Source of the DNA: Candidatus Rokuibacteriota bacterium | Lineage (GTDB): Bacteria > Methylomirabilota > Methylomirabilia > Rokubacteriales > CSP1-6 | Direction: 5' to 3' | Assembly: GCA_016866775.1 (NCBI GenBank) | Contig: VGLJ01000014.1 | Location: 1-64,000, forward strand | DNA: 64,000 nucleotides | In this document: piece by piece, positions 15,981 through 25,162 of the stretch | Numbering within the stretch: the stretch's first letter is position 1 | Layout: each line of letters opens with the position of its first letter | Made by a program: the position numbers and the translations under genes | The notes under the pieces: model-generated | Told to the model about the DNA's origin: nothing | Seen by the model: the letters and a program-made list of their open reading frames with translations, nothing else | Databases searched by the model: none

Positions 15981-18196
15981 GTGCGCAGAGTGATGGTCGC
16001 CGCGCTCGTCGCCCTCCCGGTGTTCGCTCCCGCGGCTGCGCCGGCCGATAGCGCCCTCGTCATTCGCGTGCCCGCGACGCTGGTCGTCGAGCACCCGAAG
16101 AACGTCGCGAGCGGCACCATCCACGTGAAGAACACGTCGAAGAGCGCGGTGCCGCTCTACCTCAGCGCCGACGACTTCGTCGCGAAGAGCACCGGCGCGC
16201 CGCTCGGGACCACCGTCGCGTTCTCGTTACCCGGGGCCACCGCACGCGCGCCGGTCTACGACGCCACCGTGCCCGCCGGCGCGTCCGTCGCGGTGAACGT
16301 CGAGATCACGAACGTCTGGGAAGCGGGCGAGTCGACGGCGAAGCTCTTCAACCACGGGCAGGCGGTCGAGACCCTGCGCGCGGTGAAGTACCGCGTCCCG
16401 CTCGCCGTCCGGCTCCTCGGAGCCGGCGAGAATCCGCCGGTGCTCAAGTTCCGGCGTGGCGTGCCCCGTGACGTGCTGGTGAAGAACGACGACGCCATGA
16501 CGTATCACGTCGACTGGCGGCTGGTCGTCGGCGACGCCGTCGCGACCGGCAAGAACGTCGTGCTGCCGCCGAACGGGACGGGCACGATCGCCGTCACGCC
16601 CGAGCGCGCGTGGTTCGCGGCACCGCTCGAGGGGTTCTTCAAGGACGAGGTGAAGGACGGGACGCTGACGCTGCGCTTCAGCCGCGGCGCGGTGGTGAAC
16701 GCCGGCGCGTCCGAGCAGTCCATCGCGCTGCGCGCCGAGCTCACGTTCTGGCCGTTGTGGCTCCGGCAACCGATCACCATGGGCGTCGTCTTCGCGGCGC
16801 TCCTCGCCGGCGGCCTGTGCTCGCTCCTGCTCAACCAGTGGTTCCCGAACCGCATCCGCCGCGTCGACCTCGAGGAGCGGCTCGGCGAGATCGCCACGCG
16901 CAACCGCAACCTCTCGTTCCGGATCGACTCGAGCCTCCGCATCCTCGTCCGTGTCGAGCGGTTCCGGCTGCTGCGGCTCCTCGCTACACGTTCAGCCCGG
17001 AGATGGCGGACGTGCTCACGGTCGCCACGCAGGCGGTCGCGCGGCTCGAGGCCAAGGTCGCGCGGCTCGAGCGCATCGACACGGTCGAGGGCGACCTGCG
17101 CCGGCTGCGCCTCGTGCTGCCGCCCGCGCTCGCCGACGAGGTCCAGGGGGAGCTGCGCAAGGCGCTGGATCGCCTCCGGTCGCCGCAGTCGTCGGAGACC
17201 GAGCTCCAGGAAGCGGACCGGCTCGTCGCCGGCGCCGCCGCGAGCATCGGCGCGGCCGGGCAGCCGGATCCCGAGCTCGCCGCCTCCCTCGTCGCGCGCT
17301 TCGATCGCCTGCGGAACGCGCTCGACCCCGCCGCGGAGCTGCGCCTCACCGAGAAGGGCAAGGCGCTCGTGCGGCAGCTCCGCGCGCTGCTCCAGTACAT
17401 CGAAGGCGAGCCGCCGGCGGCGACGCTGCGGCCCGAGCAGTACTTCGAGCACGACGCCCGCCTCGTGCGGCTCGAGCTCGTGCACGACTACCTGAGCCTC
17501 GTCACCCACCAGGACGACGGGGCGCGCGAGCGCCTGGAGAAGAAGGAGGGCGAGCTCCTCGCGCTGGTCGCCGCGCCGAGCTGGGACAAGACGGTCGACG
17601 CGCGGCGTCTGCTCCGCGAGATGCACGACGACATCTACGTGGAACGGGTCGAGAGCGAGATCTGCGCGAAGCGCGTACGCATCACCCCGCAGCCGGCCGA
17701 TCCGCGGCCGCACCAGGCGGTCGAGCTGAGCGCCGTGTTCACCAACGACGCGTACAACGGATGCGGTGCCCGCGAGGAGCTGACGTGCGAGTGGTACTTC
17801 AAGCACGAAGACTCCGCGCGGCAGGTCGGCGAGTGGCAGGAAACCGGCTGGAAGGTGCACCACTTCTTTCCCCGCCCCGACGTGTACACGGTGACGGCGA
17901 GCTTCCGCCGCAAGGACGGCACGCACGTCGCCGATCAAACCGATACGGTGAAGGTGACCGAGAACGTCACCGTCGGCAGCGACAACACCGCGCGATTCGG
18001 CAGCCGCACGCGGATCGAGGCGGTGCGGTTCGGGATCGTGCTCGTCGCGACGATCGTGGGGCTGGTGGGCGGCGCGCGCGATCAGCTCATGAAGCTCGAC
18101 GTCGCGGCCGGCATCATCGCGGTGTTCCTCATCGGCTTCGGCGCCGACGCGGTGAAGAACATCATCGTCGACCGCGGCACCGTCCCGAGGAAGTAG
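15981..18196 (+). CDS. Unrecognised secreted/membrane protein with coiled coil and PKD-like domain, apparent frameshift
   Basis: I do not recognise this protein. Residues 1-22 form a signal peptide. About 25-250 are beta-rich and Ig-like ('GTIHVKNTSKSAVPLYLSA'). A helix at about 264-285 ('GVVFAALLAGGLCSLLLNQW') crosses the membrane and a basic coiled-coil-like region follows. Near 16982 the frame changes by one missing base. The second frame continues the coiled coil, then a PKD-like module ('CEWYFKHED', 'HHFFPRPDVYTVTASF') and two C-terminal membrane helices, ending 'IIVDRGTVPRK'. Total would be about 738 residues. GTG 15981 is preceded by GGAGGTGA. It might be an envelope sensor or scaffold; no enzyme motif is visible. 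Confidence 0.7.
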
Positions 18197-18203
18197 ACCG
18201 CGC

Positions 18204-18877
18204 TCAGCGCCCGATCAGCGCCGCGATCCGGTCCCGCGCGACGGCGTCCGGCAAGGGGCCGACGCCCGCCTTCATGTTGTCGTCGAGATGCTCGGGCTTG
18301 CTCGTCGCGGGAATCACGCACGTCACCGCCGGATGCGCCGGGATCCATTTCAGAAAGAGCTTGCCCGCAGCGTCGCGAGGTGCGCGCGCCAGTCGACGAG
18401 GTTGTGGACCTGCATGAGATCGAGCTTCTTCGTGCGGAGCCGGCGCAGCGACTCCTCCATCTGCGCGACGCCCGCGTCGCGCCCGCTCGTCCACACTTTC
18501 GTCGCCAGGAAGAGCTTGTCCGCGACCTGCAGCTCGGCGGCGAGCTCGCCGACCACCGCTTCCGCGCGGCCGTACATCGGCGACGCATCGACGACGCGCC
18601 CGCCATGCGCCACGAACCGCCGCAGGACTTCGCGCTGCGCGTCGAGCCCGCCGCGCGTGTCGAACGTCTGCCAGGTCCCGAGGCCGACGGCGGGAATCGT
18701 CTCGCCGCTCGAGGGAATCGCGCGGGTCACGAGGGGTTGCGCCGCGCTCGCCGCAGCGCGCGTGCCCCTACCCGAGGAGCCCATCGCTCCGCCCGCCGCC
18801 GCAGCCATCAGACGGAGCACCGTTCGTCGCGCGAACTCGCCTCTGTCACGCGCCACCTCGTGCCGATGATGTCGCAC
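18204..18877 (-). pseudogene. Aldo/keto reductase relic with internal deletion
   Basis: The N-terminal part (start about 18877) has a Tat-like leader ('ARRTVLRLM'), then 'IPAVGLGTWQTF', 'VVDASPMYGRAE', 'ATKVWTSGRD' and 'LDLMQVHN', which include the Asp, Tyr, Lys and His of the aldo/keto reductase tetrad. After 'DWRAHLATLR' the sequence jumps, in another frame, to 'KLFLKWIPAHPAVTCVIPATS' and 'DDNMKAGVGPLPD', the C-terminal end of the same family. About 95-100 residues that normally lie between are gone, including barrel strands 5-7, so the protein cannot fold normally. The junction is near 18370. Confidence 0.8.
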
Positions 18878-18917
18878 ACCTTCGTGATACCACGCCGACT
18901 GTATCCGTTCGACGACA

Positions 18918-18947
18918 TTGACCGCTGATGGGAGGAGTGCCTAGAGT
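18918..18947 (+). promoter_or_regulatory. Candidate sigma70-type promoter for the Uma2 gene
   Basis: TTGACC (18918-18923) and TAGAGT (18942-18947) are separated by 18 bases, 15 bases upstream of the Uma2 start region. Confidence 0.4.
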
Positions 18948-18962
18948 CCGCATGAGGATCGA

Positions 18963-19547
18963 ATGGACGAGCCAGGGCTCGAGCTCAAGCGCGGGACGCG
19001 GAAGGAGTACGACCAGCTCGTCGAGTGCGAATTCTTCACCCGCGCCGATCGCATCGAGCTGATCGATGGACTTCTGATCGTTTCCGAGCCTCAGAGCGCC
19101 TACCACTATGGAGCGATCCGACTGGTCGAGCGCGCGTTGAGGGAGGCGTTCGGCGAGGGGTGGGACGTCCGCATGGAGGCCCCCATCGCGCTGGACGACA
19201 CCTCGGAGCCCGAGCCTGATGTGGCGGTCGTCCGAGGCACCTTTCGCGATCACTTCGCGGCGCACCCCAGCGATCCCGTGCTCGTCGTGGAAGTCGCGCT
19301 GAGCAGCATGACGTTGGACCGACGGTACAAGTCGAGTCTCTACGCACGCGCGGGTCGCAAGGAATACTGGGTCTTGAATCCCATCGACCGTGTGCTCGAA
19401 GTCCGGCGCGACCCGGAGGTCTCCGCGGCAGCGCCGTACGGTTGGGACGATCGCTTCGTCGAGATCGTCGTGCCCGGGAGCAGCGTCAACCCGCTCGCCG
19501 CGCCCGGGGCGACGATCGCCGTCGCCGATCTACTGCCGCCGCTCTAG
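18963..19547 (+). CDS. Uma2-family putative restriction-endonuclease-fold nuclease
   Basis: A 194-residue PD-(D/E)xK-superfamily protein. It shows the Uma2 order 'RIELIDGLLIVSEP', 'EPEPDVAVVRG', 'VLVVEVALSS', 'YKSSLYARAGRKEYWVLN' and the terminal 'ATIAVADLLPPL'; the D...E-x-A...K residues fit the nuclease core. Uma2 genes occur in many copies in some genomes and their role is unsettled (defence, mobile or addiction modules have been suggested). GAGG six bases before ATG 18963 supports the start. It ends tail-to-tail with the next gene, sharing four bases (CTAG). A broken paralogue lies at 10.9 kb. Confidence 0.88.
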   Translation: MDEPGLELKRGTRKEYDQLVECEFFTRADRIELIDGLLIVSEPQSAYHYGAIRLVERALREAFGEGWDVRMEAPIALDDTSEPEPDVAVVRGTFRDHFAAHPSDPVLVVEVALSSMTLDRRYKSSLYARAGRKEYWVLNPIDRVLEVRRDPEVSAAAPYGWDDRFVEIVVPGSSVNPLAAPGATIAVADLLPPL

Positions 19548-20575
19548 CTCCGAAAGGCGGGCATGACCTCCTTCGCGAAGAGCTCCATCGAGCGGAGCAC
19601 GCGCGGGTGCTCGACGTCGCCGAACCAGAAGCTGCAGTTGAAGTGCGTGATGCCGACCAGCTCTTGGATCCGCTTGAGCTGACGGATGCACGTGTCCGGC
19701 GTGCCGATGACGAGGAAGCGGTCGAGGAGGTCGTCGGTGTCCGGCTCCTTCGGCATCGGCACCGCGATCGCGCGGCCACGCTCGACCTTCTCCTGGTGGT
19801 TGCGCAGGCTCAGCGTCACCCGCATGTTCCAGCGCGCTTCCTCGGCCGCGGCGCGGGCGTCGGCGACGCTGTCGGTGACGTAGACCGCGCGCTGGACGCC
19901 GACCTTCAGCGGCGCTCGCGGCTTGTGCTCGAGCACGAGCCGATCGAAGAGCTTGCGGAACTCGGCCATGCGCTCGATCGGCACGCCGAAGCCGCCGGTG
20001 AGCACGTTGAAGCCGCGCCGCACGGTGGCCTCGATCGACTCCGGGCTCTGCGCCGTCACCCAGATCGGCGGGTGCGGCTTCTGGACCGGCTGCGGGAAGA
20101 TCGACGTCTCCGGGATCTTGAAGAGCTTGCCGTCGTAGCTGAACGGCTCGCCCGAGAACGCCTTCAGGATGACGTCGACCGACTCCTCCCACCGCTGCCG
20201 GCTCGTGTCGAGCTCGAGGCCGAGCCGCTCGAACTCGTAGTGCTGATAGCCGCGTCCGAGCCCGATGTCGACGCGCCCGCCCGCGAGCAGGTCGAGCGTC
20301 GCGATCTCCTCGGCGACGATCAGCGGGTGGTGCAGCGGGACGACGATGACCGCGGTGCCCACGCGGAGCCGCTGGGTCTTCGCGGCGATGTACGTGGCGA
20401 GCTGCGCGGGGCGCGCGAGATAGCCGTACGTCGAGAAGTGATGCTCGGCGAGCCAGATGTTGCCGAAGCCGAGCGCCTCCGCCGCCTGCGCGATGTCGAG
20501 CGCGCGGGAATAGATCTCCTGCGACGAGCGCGCGGAGGGCGACTGCATGAGCAGGAACGTGCCGAAGTTGATCAT
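19544..20575 (-). CDS. LLM-class flavin-dependent monooxygenase (luciferase-like)
   Basis: A 343-residue TIM-barrel luciferase-like protein. The N-terminus 'NFGTFLLMQSPS', 'IWLAEHHFSTYGY' and 'LLAGGRVDIGLGRGYQHYEF' match the bacterial-luciferase branch that uses reduced FMN. The C-terminal 'VIGTPDTCIRQL' and 'VMPAF' are shared with the paralogue at 52.7 kb. Length is family-typical. It is 67 bases downstream of no co-directional partner other than the SMP-30 gene, which lies upstream on the same strand. Substrate unknown. Confidence 0.88.
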   Translation of the reverse strand: MINFGTFLLMQSPSARSSQEIYSRALDIAQAAEALGFGNIWLAEHHFSTYGYLARPAQLATYIAAKTQRLRVGTAVIVVPLHHPLIVAEEIATLDLLAGGRVDIGLGRGYQHYEFERLGLELDTSRQRWEESVDVILKAFSGEPFSYDGKLFKIPETSIFPQPVQKPHPPIWVTAQSPESIEATVRRGFNVLTGGFGVPIERMAEFRKLFDRLVLEHKPRAPLKVGVQRAVYVTDSVADARAAAEEARWNMRVTLSLRNHQEKVERGRAIAVPMPKEPDTDDLLDRFLVIGTPDTCIRQLKRIQELVGITHFNCSFWFGDVEHPRVLRSMELFAKEVMPAFRS

Positions 20576-20642
20576 GGCGCGATTCTACCGCGGGGATTCC
20601 AGAAGCTGGTGCGGCGCGGACCGCCGCCTCACGGCCTGGCCT

Positions 20643-21527
20643 TCACGAAGCGCGTCGGGCGCGATACCACGGGTGCGGCACGCCGGGCACCTTCACGCGC
20701 ATGGTGTAGACCGACGTGTTCGCGGTGAAGAACAGCGTCTTGAGGTCGGGGCCGCCGAACGCGACGTTCGCCGCGAACTCCGGCGTGCGGATGATGCCGA
20801 GCTTCCTGCCGTCCGGCGCGAAGACCCACGTGCCGTCCGGCCCCGTGCAGTACACGCGCCCCTCGACGTCCACCTTCATCCCGTCGGGCACGCCGTTCTT
20901 GTCGCCGTCCGACGGCATCTCCGCGAAGATCCGCCGCCGCACCATGTGGCCGGCGCTGTCGAGCTCGAGCTCGTGGATGTATTGCGCCCAGCGCGTGTTC
21001 GCGACGTAGAGCCGGCGCTCGTCGGGCGAGAACGCGAGGCCGTTCGGATACTCGAAGTCCGCCACCATGCTCGTCGTGCCGTCCGGCTTCACGCGATAGA
21101 CCGCGGCGTGCGGCATCTCGCGCTGCTCGAACGGCACGCGATAGCCCGGATCGGTGATGTAGAGGCTGCCGTCGGACTTGCAGGCGACGTCGTTGGGCCG
21201 GTTCAGGCGCTTGCCCTGCCAGCGGTCCATGACGACCTGCATGTCGCTCACGCCGTCCTGCGCCCATCGCGTGACGCGACGGTCGCCGCCCTCGCAGATC
21301 ACGAGGCGGCCCTGCAGGTCGAACGTGGTCCCGTTGCTCTCGTTCGTGTTGCCGCGGATCAGCTCGGGCGCCTTGCCCGGCGCGAGCTTGTGGAGGTTGT
21401 TGTTCCGGATGTCGACGAAGTAATAGAACCCGTCCGGGTGCCAGAGCGGGCCCTCGGTGAACGTGAACCCGGTGGCGAGACGCTCCGCCTCTGTCGACTC
21501 GAGGACCGCGGACAGATCGTCGGCCAT
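20643..21527 (-). CDS. SMP-30/gluconolactonase/LRE family protein
   Basis: A 294-residue six-bladed beta-propeller hydrolase of the SMP-30 family. The metal-site Glu lies in 'FTEGPLWHPDG', an Asn in 'LNRPNDVACKSDGSLYITDP', and a later 'NGLAFSPDERRLYVANT' carries the Asn/Asp pair of the active centre. Members open sugar lactones or related esters. It is 10 bases downstream of the peptide-type binding-protein gene, so it may process what that protein binds (inference). Confidence 0.9.
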   Translation of the reverse strand: MADDLSAVLESTEAERLATGFTFTEGPLWHPDGFYYFVDIRNNNLHKLAPGKAPELIRGNTNESNGTTFDLQGRLVICEGGDRRVTRWAQDGVSDMQVVMDRWQGKRLNRPNDVACKSDGSLYITDPGYRVPFEQREMPHAAVYRVKPDGTTSMVADFEYPNGLAFSPDERRLYVANTRWAQYIHELELDSAGHMVRRRIFAEMPSDGDKNGVPDGMKVDVEGRVYCTGPDGTWVFAPDGRKLGIIRTPEFAANVAFGGPDLKTLFFTANTSVYTMRVKVPGVPHPWYRARRAS

Positions 21528-21537
21528 GGCGAGCCTC

Positions 21538-23064
21538 CTATTTCTTCAGCCGGACGTCTTCGAGCGGCGCCGACCACGGATACGGGTTGATCAGCATCAG
21601 CGCGGGCTCGGCGACGCGCGGCCCGATGCCGCTCGGCCAGATGTACTCGTAGATCGGCGCGAGCCGCACGCGGTCGTAGATCATCTGCTGGAGCTGGTGC
21701 AGCATCGCCGCGCGCTTCTTCTTGTCCGGCTCGTTCGCCTGCTGCTTGTAGAGCGCGTCCATGTCGGGATAGCCGCCGTAGGCGTACGTCCCGTCGGTCG
21801 GGATGACCTCCGAGAGACGCGAGGCGGCGTTGCCGTAGAGCGCGCTCGTGCACACGCACACGCCCTTGAGCTTCTTGGTCGCGAGCGCGCTGTAGTACGC
21901 GGCGCGCTCCATCGGCCGCATCTTCATGCGGATCCCCACGGCCTGCAGGTAGTTCACGATCGCCTCGCCGAGCGAGAAATACGGCGGGAGCTGGTGCAGC
22001 TCGCCCGCGTCGAAGCCGTTCGGGTAGCCGGCTTCCGCGAGCAGCCGCTTCGCGCGCGCCGGATCGTAGCGGTCAGGCTCGAGCGGCAGCGCGAACTCGA
22101 AGGTGCGGGGGACATAGTTGCCGGCGGGCTTCGACGCGCCGAGGGTCTCCGCGTCGCTCAGCGCCTGTCGGTCGAGCGCGAGGCTCGCCGCCTGGCGCAC
22201 CCGCTTGTCGTGCCACGGCGACTTCGGGTCCCACTGCTCGAGGAAGTCGAGGAAGAAGATCCCGATGCCGCCCGAGAACGCGACCTTGAAGCTCGGATCG
22301 CGCCTGAGCTCCTGCGCCTGCGGCACGTCGAGCAGGTAGGCGATGTCGACCTCGCCGCGCTTGAGCATCGCGACCCGCGTGGTGGCCTCCGGGACGCTCT
22401 TGAAGACCACGCGCTTCACCGACGGCATCTTGCGCCAGTAGCCCTCGAAGGCCTCCATGACGAGCTCGATGCCGGGCGTGTGACTCACGAACTTGTAGGG
22501 ACCGAGGCCGATCGGGTGCTTCTTGAAGCCGTCGTTGCCGACCTGCTCGACGTACTTCTTCGGCACCACCCACCCGGCGCCGGAGACGACGGTGCCGAAG
22601 AACGACATGAAGTCGGGCCACGGCTCGTGAAGGTGGAAGCGCACGCGGTACGGCGACGGGGTCGTGACCTCCTTCACCTTGTCCTTGAGGACCTTCGAGC
22701 CCTTCGCCCGCGCGAAGCTGAACTTCACGTCCTCGGACGTGAACGGATCGCCGTTGTGGAACTTCAGACCCTCGCGCAGCTTGAACTCGTAGACGCGGCC
22801 GTCCGGGCTCAGCGTCCACGACTCCGCCAGGCTCGGCGTCATCAGGTTGCCCGGCATCGCCTTCACGAGCGCGTCGTGCATGCCGTAGAGGAACCAGAAC
22901 GGCGTGAGCTGCCCGACGACCTCGCCCGGATCGAAGTAGTTCGGCGAGATCGTGATGTAGAGCGCCCAGCGCATCTCGCCCTCGGGCTTCGCCTGCGCGT
23001 CCGCGCCGCCGGCGAGCCCCGTGAGGACGAGCGCGAACGCGACTGCCAGCGTGAACGATCTCAT
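21538..23064 (-). CDS. ABC transporter substrate-binding protein family 5 (DppA/OppA-like)
   Basis: A 508-residue periplasmic binding protein with a Sec signal ('SFTLAVAFALVLTGLAGGADA') and family 5 motifs 'SLAESWTLSPDGRVYEFKLREG' (in parts), 'KFHNGDPFTSEDVKFS' and 'VDIAYLLDVPQAQ'. Start ATG 23064 follows from the signal peptide; the open frame continues upstream into antisense of the SDR gene and is not used. No permease or ATPase genes are adjacent, so it is an orphan binding protein sharing transporters elsewhere. The ligand may be a peptide, glycoside or other large solute. Confidence 0.9.
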   Translation of the reverse strand: MRSFTLAVAFALVLTGLAGGADAQAKPEGEMRWALYITISPNYFDPGEVVGQLTPFWFLYGMHDALVKAMPGNLMTPSLAESWTLSPDGRVYEFKLREGLKFHNGDPFTSEDVKFSFARAKGSKVLKDKVKEVTTPSPYRVRFHLHEPWPDFMSFFGTVVSGAGWVVPKKYVEQVGNDGFKKHPIGLGPYKFVSHTPGIELVMEAFEGYWRKMPSVKRVVFKSVPEATTRVAMLKRGEVDIAYLLDVPQAQELRRDPSFKVAFSGGIGIFFLDFLEQWDPKSPWHDKRVRQAASLALDRQALSDAETLGASKPAGNYVPRTFEFALPLEPDRYDPARAKRLLAEAGYPNGFDAGELHQLPPYFSLGEAIVNYLQAVGIRMKMRPMERAAYYSALATKKLKGVCVCTSALYGNAASRLSEVIPTDGTYAYGGYPDMDALYKQQANEPDKKKRAAMLHQLQQMIYDRVRLAPIYEYIWPSGIGPRVAEPALMLINPYPWSAPLEDVRLKK

Positions 23065-23093
23065 GGAAGTCCTCCCAGGGGCGACACTGTACC

Positions 23094-23873
23094 TCAATCG
23101 AAAATGATTCCCCCGTCGACGTTGAACGATTGGCCGGTGATGTTCCGCGCCCCGTCCGAGGCGAGGAACACGGCGAGGTGGGCGATGTCGTACGGGGTGT
23201 TCGGGCGGCCGAGCGGGATGCTGGCGTTGCGCGTGCGCTCCATCTCCTCGACCGTGACGCCTTCCTCCTTCGCGCGCGCCTCGAGGTTCCCCTGCGACAG
23301 CGCGGTGACCGTGGTGCCGGGACAGATGGCGTTCACGTTGATGTTGTGGCGCGCGAGCTGGACGGCGGCCATGCGCGTGAGACCGATGACGCCGCCCTTG
23401 CTCTGCGCGTAGATGGCGTTGGAAGCCCCGGCGTAGCCCTTGCCCGCGATCGACGCGATGTTGACGATGACGCCGCGCCGGCGCGGGATCATCTCGCGGG
23501 CCACGCGCTGCAGACAGAAGAAGACGCCCTTGCTGTTCACGCGCGTGATCCGCTCCCAGTCGTCCTCGGTGAGGTCCATGATGTACGCGCGCCGCGTGAC
23601 GCCGGCGTTGTTGACCAGGATGTCGACCTGGCCGAACGTGTCGATCACGCGCCGGACCATCGCGTCGATGCTCGCGAGGTCGCCGACGTCGGCCTTCATG
23701 TAGAGGCTCTTCCGCCCGAGCCCGCCGACCCCCGCGCACGTGTCGCGCGCGGCCTGCTCGTTGAGGTCGATGCAGGCGACGTCGGCGCCGGCGTCCGCCA
23801 GCGCGAGCGCCGTGGAGCTGCCGATTCCGTTTCCGGCTCCCGTGACGATCGCGACACGGCCGGCGAGAGTCAT
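23094..23873 (-). CDS. Short-chain dehydrogenase/reductase (classical SDR)
   Basis: A 259-residue NAD(P)-dependent oxidoreductase. The cofactor motif 'VTGAGNGIGSS', an Asp after strand 2 ('VACIDLNEQ', suggesting NAD preference), 'NNAGV', catalytic Ser in 'NIASIAGKGYAG', and the Tyr and Lys in 'YAQSKGG' are all present. The C-terminal 'ITGQSFNVDGGI' is family-typical. It is the first gene of the minus-strand run with the binding protein and SMP-30; the divergent MFS gene starts 49 bases away. It probably oxidises a hydroxy compound or sugar. Confidence 0.9.
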   Translation of the reverse strand: MTLAGRVAIVTGAGNGIGSSTALALADAGADVACIDLNEQAARDTCAGVGGLGRKSLYMKADVGDLASIDAMVRRVIDTFGQVDILVNNAGVTRRAYIMDLTEDDWERITRVNSKGVFFCLQRVAREMIPRRRGVIVNIASIAGKGYAGASNAIYAQSKGGVIGLTRMAAVQLARHNINVNAICPGTTVTALSQGNLEARAKEEGVTVEEMERTRNASIPLGRPNTPYDIAHLAVFLASDGARNITGQSFNVDGGIIFD

Positions 23874-23921
23874 CGTGGTGCTCCTTTCCTCGAGCGCCTC
23901 TGGACTAGACTTTCGCCTATC

Positions 23922-25145
23922 ATGCCCTCTTCCGGCTCCGAACCGCGCTACGCCTGGGTGATGCTCGTCATCGGCACCGTGCTCGTCGCGCTGAACCTCG
24001 GCGTGCTCTCGAGCCTGTCCGTCTTCCTCAAGCCGATCTCACAGGAGTTCGGCTGGCCGCGCGGGGCGACGGCGCTCGCGTACACGATCGGCGCCGTGAC
24101 GATCGGCATCGCCGGCGTGCTCTGGGGACGCCTGGCCGATCGCTACGGCACCCGCCCGGTTGTCCTGGTCGGGGCGATCGCCCAGCCGACGGCCCTCGTG
24201 CTGCTCGCGGGGATCAGCTCGCTCCCGCAGTTCTACGCCGCCTACGTCGTGCTGGCCGCGCTGGGCGTCGCGGCGGTCAACGTGCCGACGATCGCGAACG
24301 TCGGGCTCTGGTTCCACCGGCACCAGGGCACCGCGCTGGGCGTCCTCTCGGCCGGCGGGCCGCTCGGGCAGATCCTCGTCGCGTTCGTGGCCGGGCACGT
24401 GATCGTCAGCTACGGGTGGCGCGCCGCGTACCTGACGCTCGCGGTGATCTACGCGGTCGGCAGCATCCCGCTCGCGTTCATGATCCGCACGCCGCCGGTC
24501 CTCGCCGGCGCGCAGGTGCCCGGGGCCGTGGCGCGGGCGAGCCATCCGCTGTTGCCGGCGCCGCTCGTGGTCGCCTGGCTGAGCCTGGCGACGGTGTTCT
24601 GCTGCGCGACGATGTCCGTGCCGATCGTCCACACCGTCGCGATGCTCACCGACCGCGGGATGCCGTACACCGACGCGGTCCGCGTCTTCCTCGTGATCAT
24701 GGGAGCGGGCGTGTTCGGCCGCGTCCTGCTCGGCCGGATCACCGATCACCTCGGCGGGCTTCACTCCTACTTCTGGACGTCGCTCCTGCAGACGGTGCTC
24801 CTCTTCTGGTTCCTCCGCGTGGAGTCGATGCCCGTGCTGTACGCGCTGAGCGCCCTCTTCGGCATCGGCTACAGCGGCGTGATGACGGCGGTGTGGGTCT
24901 GCATCCGCGAGCTGGTGGAGCCGAAGGTCGTGGCGATGTCGCTCGCGGTCGTGGTGATGTTCGCCTGGTTCGGGATGGGCCTCGGCGGGTGGCACGGCGG
25001 CCACGCCTACGACCGCACCGGCAGCTACACGCGGCCCTATCTCGACGCCGTCGGGGCGGGCGCCGTCAACCTCGTCATCGTGGGCGCGCTGATCCGCCGC
25101 GTCTCTCGCGCCCGCACGCTGCCCGTCGCGCAGCCGGCCGGATGA
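23922..25145 (+). CDS. MFS transporter (oxalate/formate or monocarboxylate type)
   Basis: A 407-residue secondary transporter with about 12 helices. It shows loop 2-3 motif 'GRLADRYGTRPVV' and the matching mid-protein 'GRITDHLGG', and starts 'YAWVMLVIGTVLVALNLG', as in the OFA/MCT-like subfamily that carries organic anions. Start ATG 23922; the same frame is open far upstream but that part is antisense to the SDR gene. The stop overlaps a possible ATG of the next gene (ATGA), so the two are likely co-expressed. Confidence 0.88.
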   Translation: MPSSGSEPRYAWVMLVIGTVLVALNLGVLSSLSVFLKPISQEFGWPRGATALAYTIGAVTIGIAGVLWGRLADRYGTRPVVLVGAIAQPTALVLLAGISSLPQFYAAYVVLAALGVAAVNVPTIANVGLWFHRHQGTALGVLSAGGPLGQILVAFVAGHVIVSYGWRAAYLTLAVIYAVGSIPLAFMIRTPPVLAGAQVPGAVARASHPLLPAPLVVAWLSLATVFCCATMSVPIVHTVAMLTDRGMPYTDAVRVFLVIMGAGVFGRVLLGRITDHLGGLHSYFWTSLLQTVLLFWFLRVESMPVLYALSALFGIGYSGVMTAVWVCIRELVEPKVVAMSLAVVVMFAWFGMGLGGWHGGHAYDRTGSYTRPYLDAVGAGAVNLVIVGALIRRVSRARTLPVAQPAG

Positions 25146-25162
25146 CATATAACGATAGGGGC

